Counted from the stretch's first letter, positions 44,138 to 53,464 are shown. The stretch is DNA of 64,000 nt from Mucilaginibacter glaciei (GCF_014773245.1 NZ_JACWMX010000001.1:558001-622000), one strand, 5' to 3'. Numbers and translations: made by a program. The notes: generated by a model not told the origin, from the sequence alone.

Positions 44138-46087
44138 ATGAAAACACTTAAACTTATCTTAGCGATGCCGTGTGTGTTGCTAATGCAAAACTCCTTTGCA
44201 CAATCTACAGAACCACTCAAACTGTCAAGCACAATGCCTGCACCGGGCGAGAAGGTCACATTTACCTACGATCCGTCGAATACGGTTTTGGCAGGTAAAA
44301 AGCCGGAAGCAATCGTATATTTTTTGGATAATAAGCTTTACCCGGCGGCGGACATTAATCTGAAGGGTGACGGCAAAGCGCTAAAAGGCGAGTTTACCCT
44401 TCCGGCAACCACAAAGGCATTTGTTGTAAAGTTTAGCGAGGGCGAAAACGTTGACGATAACGACGGTAAAGGCTATATGTACACAGTATACAAAGATAAG
44501 AAACCGGTGCCGGGCGCTTACGCTACCGAAGCTTATTTAATAAGCTCAGGTATGGGTAACTATATTGCTAAAATTAAAGCCGATAAGCCGTTAACTGCCG
44601 ACCTTTATAAAAAAGAGTTTGCCATGTACCCTGCAAGCGAAAAGGAATTTCAAAGTAATTACTACTTTTTTCTGAACGACCCTAAAAATGCAGAAAGTAT
44701 GGCTTTGTTAAATCAGAAGATAGCCATGCTGGAGAAAAGCAATAAAGAAGAAGACCTGGTATTGGCCAATAACTTGTTAGCACGTGGTAAAAATAAAGCG
44801 CATGTAGATTCATTGACCGCAGTGATCAAATCTAAATACCCTAACGGATTGCTGGCAAGATCAGAAATGATGACCGAGTTTTATAAGCAGGCAGATCCCA
44901 ATAAAAAAGATTCTGTTCTGAAAATTTATCTGGCTAAATATCCTGATACTACTGCAAAGAAAACGGTAGAGAACGGGATGCGCTTACAAGTGGCCGGTGC
45001 CTATTTAAATAAGGGTATGCTCCCTCAATATGAACAACAGGCGGCAATGTTGACAGACAAAACCAACCTCTCATCATATCTAAACAGCGTTGCCTGGAAA
45101 TGGGCAGAAAAAGGAGAACGTTTGCCGGAAGCAGAACGTTTATCAAAACAGTCATTGGTTTTAGTGCAAACGCAGATAGACAATCCTGCTTCTGGCAGCT
45201 TGTTTTTAAGCACCCCGGCTAAAGCCAAAAAAGCTGCACAATCAACCTATGATATGTTTGCTGATACTTATGCGTTCATCCTTTTTAAAGAAGGTAAGTT
45301 TGCGGAAGCTGTTGTCGTACAAAAACCTGTTTACGAACACAATGTAAATGCTGATGCCGACATCAATGAGCATTATGCTATGATGTTAAACGGAGCGGGT
45401 AAATATGCTGAAGCCATGAAGGTTGCAGAAAGTTCATTAAACGCCGGGAAATCTTCGCAAGGGTTAAAGGATGCTTTAGCCGTTGCTTACGTTAAAGTAA
45501 AAGGCAGCGATAAAGGATATGCCGAATACTTTGCTGCGTTAGATAACTCTGTCAAAGACAAATTGCGTGCAGAATTGACCAAAGAGATGATTAACAAACC
45601 TGCGCCGGCATTCGCATTAAAAGATATGGATGGTAAGTCGGTAAGCCTGGCCAGCCTAAAAGGTAAAACCGTTATAGTTGATTTCTGGGCAACATGGTGC
45701 GGCCCTTGCAAGGCATCTTTCCCCGGGATGCAAATGGCGGTTAACAAATATAAAAATGACCCTAACGTTAAATTCCTGTTTGTTGATACCTGGGAAAATG
45801 GCGACAACTACCTGCCGGGTGTTAAAAAGTTTATTGCTGATAACAAATACACTTTTAATGTGCTGATAGATGAGAAGGGTGATGATGGCAGGCAATCAAA
45901 GGTTGTAAGCTCTTTTGGTGTTGACGGCATCCCTACTAAATTCATTATTGATAAAGGGGGCAATATCCGCTTTAAACACGTTGGCTACAGCGGCTCTCCA
46001 GATAAGCTGGTGGATGAAATTACCAACATGATTGAAATGATCAACTCGGATGCTTCTCAAAAAGTATCTATGCTAATCAGAAAGTAA
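44138..46087 (+). CDS. TlpA-like thioredoxin-domain protein, exported
   Basis: A 649-residue exported protein. Signal peptide 1-21 (ends NSFAQ); a beta-rich domain (about 25-135); a helical TPR-like region (about 150-480) with repeated Ala/Lys/Tyr pairs; and a C-terminal TlpA/AhpC-type thioredoxin domain from about 500 with the active site VDFWATWCGPCKASFPG (CGPC). It should reduce or shuffle disulphides outside the cytoplasm, perhaps for cytochrome maturation or oxidative stress. Such large TlpA proteins are frequent in Bacteroidota and their partners are mostly unknown. Monocistronic with a strong terminator. Confidence 0.92.
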   Translation: MKTLKLILAMPCVLLMQNSFAQSTEPLKLSSTMPAPGEKVTFTYDPSNTVLAGKKPEAIVYFLDNKLYPAADINLKGDGKALKGEFTLPATTKAFVVKFSEGENVDDNDGKGYMYTVYKDKKPVPGAYATEAYLISSGMGNYIAKIKADKPLTADLYKKEFAMYPASEKEFQSNYYFFLNDPKNAESMALLNQKIAMLEKSNKEEDLVLANNLLARGKNKAHVDSLTAVIKSKYPNGLLARSEMMTEFYKQADPNKKDSVLKIYLAKYPDTTAKKTVENGMRLQVAGAYLNKGMLPQYEQQAAMLTDKTNLSSYLNSVAWKWAEKGERLPEAERLSKQSLVLVQTQIDNPASGSLFLSTPAKAKKAAQSTYDMFADTYAFILFKEGKFAEAVVVQKPVYEHNVNADADINEHYAMMLNGAGKYAEAMKVAESSLNAGKSSQGLKDALAVAYVKVKGSDKGYAEYFAALDNSVKDKLRAELTKEMINKPAPAFALKDMDGKSVSLASLKGKTVIVDFWATWCGPCKASFPGMQMAVNKYKNDPNVKFLFVDTWENGDNYLPGVKKFIADNKYTFNVLIDEKGDDGRQSKVVSSFGVDGIPTKFIIDKGGNIRFKHVGYSGSPDKLVDEITNMIEMINSDASQKVSMLIRK

Positions 46088-46102
46088 ACCCCGGATCTGT
46101 GA

Positions 46103-46146
46103 TAAAAAAAAGCCCTCCGGATCAACATCGGGAGGGCTTTTTTTTA
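46103..46146. terminator. Bidirectional terminator, TlpA-like gene / LOG gene
   Basis: AAAAAAAAGCCCTCC pairs with GGAGGGCTTTTTTTT around an 11-base loop. Confidence 0.88.
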
Positions 46147-46160
46147 TAACGACCAAACGT

Positions 46161-46868
46161 TTAAAAATTCGGTTTCAATACATATTTATCATAGAAACGG
46201 AAGATATGCTCAACAGCTTCTTCTGCGGTATCAACCACGCGGTAAAGGTTTAGGTCGTCCGGGCTAATGTTGTGCTCTTCTTTCAGCATCCGGCTTTCTA
46301 CCCATTCAAATAAACCCTTCCAGTAATCCACACCCACAAAAACAATTGGGAAACGGGCAATTTTACCGGTTTGGATCAGGGTGATGGCCTCAAAAGATTC
46401 GTCCATGGTGCCAAAGCCCCCAGGCAGGATTATAAACCCTTGCGAATATTTCATGAACATTACCTTGCGGATAAAGAAGTAATCAAACTCCAGGATCTTA
46501 TCCCTGTCGATGTATTTGTTATGGAACTGCTCAAACGGCAATTCAATGTTTAAACCTACCGATTTACCACCAGCTTCGTAAGCACCTTTATTAGCAGCTT
46601 CCATTATACCCGGCCCACCGCCGGATATTACACCATAGCCACGTTCGGTTAGTAAACGTGCGCTATCTTCTGCCAGTTGGTAAAACTTGTTATCATTCTT
46701 GGTACGCGCCGACCCAAAGATGGATACGCAGGGGCCTATCTTAGCCAGTTTCTCGAAGCCATCAACAAATTCGGCCATTATTTTAAATATCTGCCAAGAG
46801 TCTGTTACCTTAATTTCCTGCCAGTCTTTGTTCTCAAATGCTTGTCTTATTTTATCTTCACCAGTCAT
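46161..46868 (-). CDS. LOG-family protein (TIGR00730-type Rossmann fold)
   Basis: A 235-residue protein of the LOG family. GPCVSIFGSARTK, GVISGGGPGIMEAANKGAYEAGGKSVGL, and the active motif LPGGFGTMDE followed by EAITLIQTGK are complete. LOG enzymes in plants and some bacteria release cytokinin bases from nucleotides by cutting ribose 5-phosphate; many bacterial members act as nucleotide 5'-monophosphate nucleosidases. I take ATG 46868 (MTGEDKI) as start rather than the codon at 46895, since the upstream stretch is a hairpin-rich leader. It is preceded by a symmetric palindrome (46930-46947). Confidence 0.9.
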   Translation of the reverse strand: MTGEDKIRQAFENKDWQEIKVTDSWQIFKIMAEFVDGFEKLAKIGPCVSIFGSARTKNDNKFYQLAEDSARLLTERGYGVISGGGPGIMEAANKGAYEAGGKSVGLNIELPFEQFHNKYIDRDKILEFDYFFIRKVMFMKYSQGFIILPGGFGTMDESFEAITLIQTGKIARFPIVFVGVDYWKGLFEWVESRMLKEEHNISPDDLNLYRVVDTAEEAVEHIFRFYDKYVLKPNF

Positions 46869-46886
46869 GATTCTTTTTTTGTTCGG

Positions 46887-46947
46887 CAAACCCAAAATCG
46901 GGTTGGGTTTGTAAGTAAATAAATATTAAGCAATATTACAATATTGC
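46887..46947 (-). promoter_or_regulatory. Inverted repeats in the LOG gene leader
   Basis: Two palindromic blocks lie upstream of the LOG gene: GCAATATTacAATATTGC (46930-46947), a perfect 8+2+8 palindrome that could be an operator, and CAAACCC...GGGTTTG (46887-46911), nearer the start codon. No protein can be matched to either. Confidence 0.4.
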
Positions 46948-46976
46948 CGTGTTAAAGTTTGGTAATTGGCTGTTAG

Positions 46977-48485
46977 TTATACGTAAACTTTTGGTGCTTC
47001 TGTTGTCGAGGTGGCATAAAGTTTCTTACTTGATGTAAGCCACAAGCCAATAAAGGTGATGAAACCGTTAAGAATGATGAGTTCGTTATCAAACACGTAG
47101 CCGCCCAGGTATTTTTTTGATTCGGTGCTTAGGAAGTAACAGATAGCCGGCGAGATCAAACAAATGAACGGCACCAGCTTATCATTAACCTGCCTTCTGC
47201 TTACAAACAAGCCAAAGCTATACAAACCTAACAGTGGGCCGTAGGTGTAAGATGCCACTTTAAAAATGGCCGTAACAACTGCATCATTATTGAGGGCATT
47301 GAACAGGATGATGGTCAGGAACATTAATCCCGAAAAGGCAATGTGTACGTAGTGGCGGACGTTCACCATTTTCTCGCTGTTCACATCCGCCCGTTTATTA
47401 AAGTTCAGAAAATCTACGCAGAAAGAGGTTGTCAAGGCTGTCAGTGCCGAATCTGTAGTGGCGAATGTTGCCGCCGTTAAGCCTAGCATAAACACCATGG
47501 CGGGTACAACGCCCAGATAGTTTAGGGCGATGGTAGGGTACAGGTAATCGGTTTTGGCAACGGTGATACCGTAACGCTGCGCATAAATATAAAGCAGGGC
47601 ACCCACGCTTAAAAAGAAAATGTTGATGACCACAAATACTCCCGTAAAGCTGAACATGTTCTTTTGCGCTTCACGAATGTTCTTCAAGCTCAGGTTCTTC
47701 TGCATCAGGTCTTGGTCAAGGCCGGTCATACCGATGGTGATGAACATCCCGCCCAAAAACTGCTTGCTAAAGTGGAACTTGCTGCTCAGGAAATCATTAA
47801 AGAAAAATACTTTGGAATAGCTGCTCTCCTTGATCGCTTCGGCTGCCTGGAAAATACTCATATCCATGCTGCGGCAAATAAAATAGATGGAAAGAAATAC
47901 GGATGATACCAGGAACAGCGTTTGCAGGCTATCGGTTATAATGATGGTTTTCAACCCGCCCTTGTAAGTGTACGACCAGATCAACACCAAACAAATCAGC
48001 ACCGTGACGGCGAATGGTACATGATAGCTGTCAAAAATGAATTTCTGCAAAACGATCACCACCAAATACAAACGAAAGGCCGAGCCGATGGTACGGCTCA
48101 GTAAAAAGATAGCCGCCGCTGTTTTATAGCTCCAGGTACCCAGTGCGCCCTCTATATAGCTGTATATGGAAGTAAGTTTAAGGCGGTAATACAAAGGGAG
48201 TAACACGGTGGCTATGATCAGGAAGCCCGCCGCGTTACCCAATACGAATTGAAAGTAAGCAAACTGATCGCCGCTTGGGGCACCCACCTTGCCGGGTACC
48301 GATATAAAGGTTACGCCACTTAACGCGGTACCTATCATCCCGAAGGCTACCAGGTACCATTTGGAATTACGGTTGGCCACAAAGAAAGTTTCGTTATCTG
48401 ACGATTTTTTGGAGGTGAGGTGCGATATCACCAGTAAAACCAAAAAATAACCGATTATAAAGGTGAGTAGTATGCCAGGTGCCAT
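46977..48485 (-). CDS. Sodium:solute symporter family protein
   Basis: A 502-residue SSS-family transporter with about 13 TM helices. FFVANRNSKWYLVAFGMIGTALSGVTFISVPG is the TM1-TM3 block typical of this family, followed by many further hydrophobic helices, with GLTAATFATTDSALTALTTSFCVDF carrying the family's Na+-site Ser/Thr pair. The substrate cannot be read from sequence (sialic acid, sugars, proline, and others occur in the family). It is transcribed alone; the 311-base spacer before trpA contains its promoter region. Confidence 0.92.
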   Translation of the reverse strand: MAPGILLTFIIGYFLVLLVISHLTSKKSSDNETFFVANRNSKWYLVAFGMIGTALSGVTFISVPGKVGAPSGDQFAYFQFVLGNAAGFLIIATVLLPLYYRLKLTSIYSYIEGALGTWSYKTAAAIFLLSRTIGSAFRLYLVVIVLQKFIFDSYHVPFAVTVLICLVLIWSYTYKGGLKTIIITDSLQTLFLVSSVFLSIYFICRSMDMSIFQAAEAIKESSYSKVFFFNDFLSSKFHFSKQFLGGMFITIGMTGLDQDLMQKNLSLKNIREAQKNMFSFTGVFVVINIFFLSVGALLYIYAQRYGITVAKTDYLYPTIALNYLGVVPAMVFMLGLTAATFATTDSALTALTTSFCVDFLNFNKRADVNSEKMVNVRHYVHIAFSGLMFLTIILFNALNNDAVVTAIFKVASYTYGPLLGLYSFGLFVSRRQVNDKLVPFICLISPAICYFLSTESKKYLGGYVFDNELIILNGFITFIGLWLTSSKKLYATSTTEAPKVYV

Positions 48486-48796
48486 AATTTAAATTCAGGT
48501 GACGGATGCCCTAAAGTAGGTGTTTAGCTTTTATCAAGCAAATTAGCAGTCAGGTAACATAAGTTTGGGTTTACAAAAGTTTACATATTTCGAATAAAAA
48601 ACGTGTTAAAATATTGTTAATCAGAATTTTATAAAAATAATGGGTTTACATAAAAAGATGCTTTTGAATGCTGCATTTACGGATCCTATTGAGCGTGGTT
48701 GCCTAATTTATTGGTTATACAATAAACATGGAAAAGACAGTAATTAACAATATTTTTGCAGTTACAAAGCAAGGGTAAACTGCTTAATGATACGAC
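48486..48796. other. Divergent spacer between the symporter gene and trpA
   Basis: A 311-base AT-rich spacer. It holds the trpA -7 box (48751-48758) and a 35-codon open frame at 48640-48747 that I do not accept as a gene. I see no trp attenuator hairpin series, T-box or leader peptide rich in Trp codons. Confidence 0.55.
48751..48758 (+). promoter_or_regulatory. -7 box of trpA
   Basis: TATTTTTG matches TAnnTTTG and lies 38 bases before the trpA ATG. No -33 element at the right distance is seen. Confidence 0.5.
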
Positions 48797-49588
48797 ATGG
48801 CCAACATTACTGCTCCAACCAACCGACTGAACCAGCTTTTTAATACGAAGAAAGAAAACCTGTTATCGATATATTTTACAGCGGGCTATCCTAAATTGAA
48901 TACAACGGTTGACATTGCCGAGGCCATTGAAAAAGCCGGTGCCGATTTTATTGAGGTAGGCTTCCCATATTCAGATCCGGTTGCCGACGGGCCCACCGTT
49001 CAACACAGTTCACAAACTGCATTAGATAACGGAATGACCCTGAACGTTTTATTTGAAGAATTGAAAACGTTACGGCAGCGGGTAACCATCCCCATTTTAC
49101 TAATGGGCTATGTAAATGTGATTGTGCAGTACGGGGTAGAACGCTTTTGTAAACAGGCTGCGGCTGTGGGGGTTGATGGCGTTATTGTGCCCGACCTGCC
49201 CATGTACGAGTACGAAACGCTTTACCGCAACTATTTTGAAGATAACAAACTGAGCAACATTTTTTTGGTGACGCCACAAACATCAGAAGAACGCATCCGG
49301 AAGATAGATGGCTTGAGCAATAGTTTTATCTACCTGCTTTCGTCATCATCTATAACGGGGGGCAAATTGCAATTGACAGATAATATCGAAGATTATTATA
49401 AGCGCGTAAGGGCGATGGAACTGAAAAACCCAACCATTATTGGCTTTGGTATTTCAGACAGTAAGTCGTTCAGTAAAGCCTGCGAATATGCAAACGGCGC
49501 CATTGTAGGTAGCGCCTTCGTAAAGCTGCTGGCGCAGGATGATTATATGGACAAGATACCCGAATTTGTTAAGACTATCAGGCCTTAA
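48797..49588 (+). CDS. trpA: Tryptophan synthase alpha chain
   Basis: A 263-residue TrpA, which splits indole-3-glycerol phosphate to indole and glyceraldehyde 3-phosphate. The catalytic acids are in ADFIEVGFPYSDPVADGP (Glu and Asp), with VDGVIVPDLP and GFGISDSKSF for phosphate binding near the end, and the normal family length. No other trp gene (trpB, trpC and so on) is in the window, so it is split from the usual trp operon and must pair with a TrpB encoded elsewhere. Its last 11 bases overlap the convergent nhaA. Confidence 0.95.
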   Translation: MANITAPTNRLNQLFNTKKENLLSIYFTAGYPKLNTTVDIAEAIEKAGADFIEVGFPYSDPVADGPTVQHSSQTALDNGMTLNVLFEELKTLRQRVTIPILLMGYVNVIVQYGVERFCKQAAAVGVDGVIVPDLPMYEYETLYRNYFEDNKLSNIFLVTPQTSEERIRKIDGLSNSFIYLLSSSSITGGKLQLTDNIEDYYKRVRAMELKNPTIIGFGISDSKSFSKACEYANGAIVGSAFVKLLAQDDYMDKIPEFVKTIRP

Positions 49589-50720
49589 CCTTTATATTTT
49601 TAAGGATGAGGTAGCCTGCAAAGGCAGCGATTGACGATGCGATGAGGATAGTGAATTTTGCCTGGTTTTGAATTTCGGTACTGCCGAAAGAAAGCAGCGT
49701 TACAAATATTGACATGGTAAAGCCAATCCCAGCCAATTGTCCAATGCCCCAAACTTGTTTCCATTTTACCCGGTGCCCCAATTGCGATAGGCGCATATTA
49801 ACCGCCAGCCAGCTAAACAAGGTTATACCAACCGGTTTACCTACTAAAAGCCCTACCAATATCCCTGCAGATAGGGCACTTACATGATTCCCGTCTTTAA
49901 GCCCTTCGCTTATATTGATAGCACTATTTGCCAACGCAAAAATAGGGATGATGAGGTAGTTAACAGGGTTCTCTAAACGGTGGATCAACGTTTTTAACGG
50001 GCTGTAATCTGCTTTAATTTTATATGGAATGGCCATAGCCGTTAGCACCCCGGCAACTGTAGCGTGGATACCGCTATTATGCACAAAATACCATAAAAAT
50101 ACACCGGGCACCAGGTAGGCCCATAATTGCCGCACACCTAACCGGTTTAGCAAGAGCTGCAACCCAAATGTTAAGCCCGCCATAAGTAAATATATGGAAT
50201 GTAAGCCGGCCGAATAAAAAATAGCGATAACTACAATTGCCCCCAGATCATCTACAATAGCCAATGCTTTTATAAACACCTGCAGGGACAGCGGCACCTT
50301 TTTTTTGATCACATTGATAATGGCCACTACAAAGGCAATATCTGTAGCCATAGGTATGCCCCAGCCTTTAGCTGTTGGGGTGTTGTGGTTAATGATATAG
50401 TAAAATAAAGCAGGTATTACCATGCCGCCTACAGCTGCAAATACCGGTAAGGTTGCCGAACGCAGACTGGAAAGTTCGCCGTTCAGGGCTTCGTCTTTGA
50501 TCTCTAAACCAACCAACAGAAAAAATATAGCCATTAAACCGTCATTGATCCACTCAATGGTAGGGTATGGGCCCAAATGATATTGTAGTGCCGCGTTGTA
50601 GGGCAAACTAAGGCTGCTATTGCCGATGATCAACGCTACAAAAATACAGGCAACCAATAAGTTACCCCCTGTGGCATTAGACCGGATAAATTCCTGAAAT
50701 TGTTTAATTTGGTTGATCAA
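49578..50720 (-). CDS. nhaA: Na+/H+ antiporter NhaA
   Basis: A 380-residue NhaA with 12 hydrophobic helices. The key motif is KALAIVDDLGAIVVIAIFY, containing the adjacent Asp pair of helix V (D163-D164 in E. coli) that binds Na+ and H+. GIPMATDIAFVVAI and GIGFTMSIFVTLLSF are further conserved helices. It trades external H+ for internal Na+ in alkaline or salty conditions. It starts at TTG (50720): a perfect -7 box TATCTTTG lies at 50751-50744 and there is no in-frame ATG nearby. The TTG thus fits a leader of about 20 bases. Confidence 0.95.
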   Translation of the reverse strand: MINQIKQFQEFIRSNATGGNLLVACIFVALIIGNSSLSLPYNAALQYHLGPYPTIEWINDGLMAIFFLLVGLEIKDEALNGELSSLRSATLPVFAAVGGMVIPALFYYIINHNTPTAKGWGIPMATDIAFVVAIINVIKKKVPLSLQVFIKALAIVDDLGAIVVIAIFYSAGLHSIYLLMAGLTFGLQLLLNRLGVRQLWAYLVPGVFLWYFVHNSGIHATVAGVLTAMAIPYKIKADYSPLKTLIHRLENPVNYLIIPIFALANSAINISEGLKDGNHVSALSAGILVGLLVGKPVGITLFSWLAVNMRLSQLGHRVKWKQVWGIGQLAGIGFTMSIFVTLLSFGSTEIQNQAKFTILIASSIAAFAGYLILKNIKVKA

Positions 50721-50743
50721 CGCGATAGCGAATAGGTGCGCAG

Positions 50744-50751
50744 CAAAGATA
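50744..50751 (-). promoter_or_regulatory. -7 box of nhaA
   Basis: TATCTTTG on the minus strand is a perfect TAnnTTTG. It lies between the stop of the YciO/YrdC gene and the nhaA TTG start. Confidence 0.6.
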
Positions 50752-50755
50752 CTAT

Positions 50756-51376
50756 TTATAAATATTCCGCCAGCTCTCCTTTACCTTCGCGGATGATGTC
50801 GAAGTCGCCGTTGGTGCAATCGACTACTGTTGAAGGTACATTGTCACCATAGCCACCGTCAATCACCAGGTCAACCAGGTCTTCATACTTCTCGTAGATC
50901 AGTTCGGGGTCGGTAGAGTATTCGATAATGTCGTCATCATCTTTGATAGAAGTTGAAAGGATAGGGTTGCCCAATACCTTTACAATTTCACGCGCGATAT
51001 TGTTATCGGGCACACGGATACCTACAGTTTTTTTGTTGGAGCTTAACAGTTTAGGTACGGCGTGGCTGGCGTTAAAGATAAAGGTGAACGGCCCCGGCAA
51101 TGCTTTCTTTAAAACCCGGAAGGTAGTATTGTCAATCGGCTTGATGTAATCTGATATATGGCTCAGATCGTAGCAGATAAAGGAGAAGTTAGCCTTCTCG
51201 GGTTTAATGTTCCTGATCTTGCAGATCCGCTCTATAGCTTTTTGGTTGGTGATATCGCAACCCAACCCATAAACCGTATCGGTAGGGTAAATGATGATGC
51301 CGCCTTTGCGCAGCACATCAGCTACTTGTTCAATAGCTTTTTCGTTAGGATTTTCGGGGTAGATTCGTATTAGCAT
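50756..51376 (-). CDS. YciO/YrdC/Sua5-family protein (threonylcarbamoyl-AMP synthase-like)
   Basis: A 206-residue member of the YrdC fold. [21 protein letters not shown] is the hallmark, followed by [17 protein letters not shown] and [21 protein letters not shown] and [10 protein letters not shown]. YrdC/Sua5 makes threonylcarbamoyl-AMP from Thr, bicarbonate and ATP for t6A in tRNA; the changed KxR segment (PEKANFSFI) looks YciO-like, and YciO has little of that activity. So this is either the cell's t6A enzyme or a paralogue. Confidence 0.88.
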   Translation of the reverse strand: MLIRIYPENPNEKAIEQVADVLRKGGIIIYPTDTVYGLGCDITNQKAIERICKIRNIKPEKANFSFICYDLSHISDYIKPIDNTTFRVLKKALPGPFTFIFNASHAVPKLLSSNKKTVGIRVPDNNIAREIVKVLGNPILSTSIKDDDDIIEYSTDPELIYEKYEDLVDLVIDGGYGDNVPSTVVDCTNGDFDIIREGKGELAEYL

Positions 51377-51379
51377 GGT

Positions 51380-51545
51380 GTTTATATTTCGGATTTCAGA
51401 TATTTGATTTCAGATTTATTTTTCGAAACAACCTCTAAATTTCCGCGAATATTTTAAATACAAAAATGCCGAATAATTGTTATATCCGGCATTTAATTAA
51501 ATATTAGGGTATATTATCAAAAATCCGAAATCGAAATTTCGAATT
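51380..51545. repeat. AT-rich repeat with TTTCGGATTTCAGAT / AATTTCGAAAT motifs
   Basis: The spacer between the YciO/YrdC gene and yceI has ATTTCGGATTTCAGATA on the left (51388-51404) and its approximate complement, AAAATCCGAAATCG, on the right (51519-51532), followed by an AATTTCGAATTTCGAAATT run. It surrounds the yceI terminator and looks like a dispersed non-coding repeat. Confidence 0.45.
51462..51494 (-). terminator. Terminator after yceI
   Basis: AAATGCCG pairs with CGGCATTT with a 15-base AT loop; on the minus strand the stem is followed by a T-run. Confidence 0.7.
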
Positions 51546-51555
51546 TCGAAATTAC

Positions 51556-52089
51556 TTACGCTTGTTTTGCGAATTGTACGTTAATGCTTAGTTTAATATC
51601 TGAACCTAACACTACCGAACCTGCTTCGGTTACGCCATCCCATACCAAGCCAAAATCTTTACGGTTTATTTTGCCAGTAACTTCAAAGCCAGCTTTGGTG
51701 TTACCATAAAAATCGCCTGCTACGCCACCGTGTTCTACATCAAGGGTTACGGGTTTAGTAACATCTTTGATGGTCAGGTCGCCGTTTAATTTGTAATCGT
51801 CACCATCTTTAGTAAAAGAGGTTGATTTGAAAGTTATCTTTGGATAAGTTTCTGCATCAAAAAATTCAGCAGATTTCAAGTGACTGTCGCGTGCCTCCTG
51901 GTTAGTGTCAATGCTGTTTACATCTAATGAAAACTCGATCTCGGCATTGTTAAAATCTTCACTGTCTGTTGTTAATGAGCCTTCAAATGTTTTGAAAAAG
52001 CCTGTTACAGTTGATATTACCAGGTGCTTTACCTTGAATTGAACTTCTGAGTGGGTAGGGTCTAAAACCCATTTAGTTAATGTTGCCAT
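51556..52089 (-). CDS. YceI-family protein
   Basis: A 177-residue YceI-like lipocalin-fold protein. LTKWVLDPTHSEVQFKVKHLVISTVTGFFKTFEG is the classic start (D-x-x-H-S, F-x-V-K-H), then LDVNSIDTNQEARDSHLKSAEFFDAETYPKITF and GDLTIKDVTKPVTLDVEHGG. Such proteins bind isoprenoid or polyprenyl lipids. It lacks a signal peptide, so unlike E. coli YceI it is cytosolic. Single gene with terminator. Confidence 0.95.
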   Translation of the reverse strand: MATLTKWVLDPTHSEVQFKVKHLVISTVTGFFKTFEGSLTTDSEDFNNAEIEFSLDVNSIDTNQEARDSHLKSAEFFDAETYPKITFKSTSFTKDGDDYKLNGDLTIKDVTKPVTLDVEHGGVAGDFYGNTKAGFEVTGKINRKDFGLVWDGVTEAGSVVLGSDIKLSINVQFAKQA

Positions 52090-52224
52090 AGTGTTTTATG
52101 TTTTGTTGATGCAAAGGTAAATATTAAATGTTTAAACATCTATTTTTGATTATGATGTTTACAATTAAACTACAATATGTTTTTCAGAACAGGGGATAGG
52201 GTAAATAGGTTTGTCAAATAACCA

Positions 52225-52249
52225 CAAAAAAAGGGGCACGAGGCCCCTT
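52225..52249 (-). terminator. Terminator after sucC
   Basis: On the minus strand AAGGGGC pairs with GCCCCTT around CTCGT and is followed by seven T residues. Confidence 0.85.
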
Positions 52250-52270
52250 CTTAGTATTATGTTTAGGTTA

Positions 52271-53464
52271 CTAAAGTGCTAACACATCTTTAACACGGTC
52301 GGCAGCCTCTTTCAATAAGATTGCTGAGTAAACTTTTAAACCAGAGTTATCTATCAGTTCTTTAGCTTCAGCAGCGTTTGTACCTTGTAAACGAACGATG
52401 ATAGGAACCGGGATATTGCCAATTTCATGATAGGCATCAATAACGCCTTGTGCAACACGGTCGCAACGTACAATACCACCAAAGATATTGATTAGGATAG
52501 CTTTTACATTTGGATCTGAAAGGATGATGTTAAAACCAGCCTTTACAGTTTGGGCATTAGCCGTACCGCCAACATCTAAAAAGTTAGCAGGCTCGCCACC
52601 GGCTATTTTAATAATATCCATAGTAGCCATAGCTAAACCAGCACCATTAACCATACAGCCAACGTTACCGTCAAGCTTTACATAGTTAAGGTTTGATTTG
52701 CCCGCTTCAACCTCGGTAGGGTCTTCTTCGGCCGTATCGCGCATTGCTGCGTAATCCGGGTGGCGGTATAAGGCGTTGTCATCTATATTTACCTTAGCAT
52801 CAACCGCTAAAATTTTGTTATCAGAGGTTTTTAAAACCGGGTTAATTTCAAATTGAGAAGAATCGGTAGCATCGTAGGCTTTATACAAAGCAGTAATGAA
52901 TTTAACCATTTCCTTTAAAGCTTCACCCGATAAACCCAGGTTAAAGGCAATTTTACGTGCCTGGAAAGCCTGCAGGCCAACCTTAGGGTCAATTTCTTCT
53001 CTATGGATCAATTCCGGCGTTGAGTGCGCGACTTCTTCAATGTCCATACCGCCTTCGGTAGAGTACATGATGATGTTACGGCCTGCTGCACGGTCAAGCA
53101 ATACGCTTACATAAAACTCTTTCACTTCGCTTTCGCCGGGGTAGTAAACATCTTGTGCTACCAACACTTTGCTCACAAGTTTACCCTCGGGGCCGGTTTG
53201 CGGGGTTACCAATTGCATACCTAATATCTGGCCTGCAATATCCTTAACCTGTTCAGCATTTTTTGCCAGTTTAACACCACCGCCTTTACCGCGGCCACCT
53301 GCGTGTATCTGTGCTTTTATAACTGTCCAGTCCGACCCAAAGTCTTCCTTCATTTTTTGAGCAGCAGCAACAGCCTCTTCAGGTGTATCTGCAACTATGC
53401 CTTCCTGTACTCTAACGCCAAAGCTTTTTAATATCGCTTTGCCCTGATATTCGTGAATGTTCAT
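52271..53464 (-). CDS. sucC: Succinyl-CoA synthetase beta subunit
   Basis: A 397-residue SucC, the nucleotide-binding half of the TCA-cycle enzyme that makes ATP or GTP from succinyl-CoA. It has the ATP-grasp domain (MNIHEYQGKAILKSFGV, then VIKAQIHAGGRGKGGGVKLAK), the FEINPVL metal-binding block, GCMVNGAGLAMATMDIIK and ANFLDVGGTANAQ. Length and ends are normal. The alpha subunit gene sucD is not next to it, though the two are adjacent in many bacteria. Divergent from lolD. Confidence 0.97.
   Translation of the reverse strand: MNIHEYQGKAILKSFGVRVQEGIVADTPEEAVAAAQKMKEDFGSDWTVIKAQIHAGGRGKGGGVKLAKNAEQVKDIAGQILGMQLVTPQTGPEGKLVSKVLVAQDVYYPGESEVKEFYVSVLLDRAAGRNIIMYSTEGGMDIEEVAHSTPELIHREEIDPKVGLQAFQARKIAFNLGLSGEALKEMVKFITALYKAYDATDSSQFEINPVLKTSDNKILAVDAKVNIDDNALYRHPDYAAMRDTAEEDPTEVEAGKSNLNYVKLDGNVGCMVNGAGLAMATMDIIKIAGGEPANFLDVGGTANAQTVKAGFNIILSDPNVKAILINIFGGIVRCDRVAQGVIDAYHEIGNIPVPIIVRLQGTNAAEAKELIDNSGLKVYSAILLKEAADRVKDVLAL

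Noticed and set aside
48640..48747. 35-codon open frame (MGLHKKMLLNAAF...) before trpA
   Set aside because: Too short, no Trp-rich leader pattern, no similarity to known leader peptides, and it ends just before the trpA -7 box. Probably chance.
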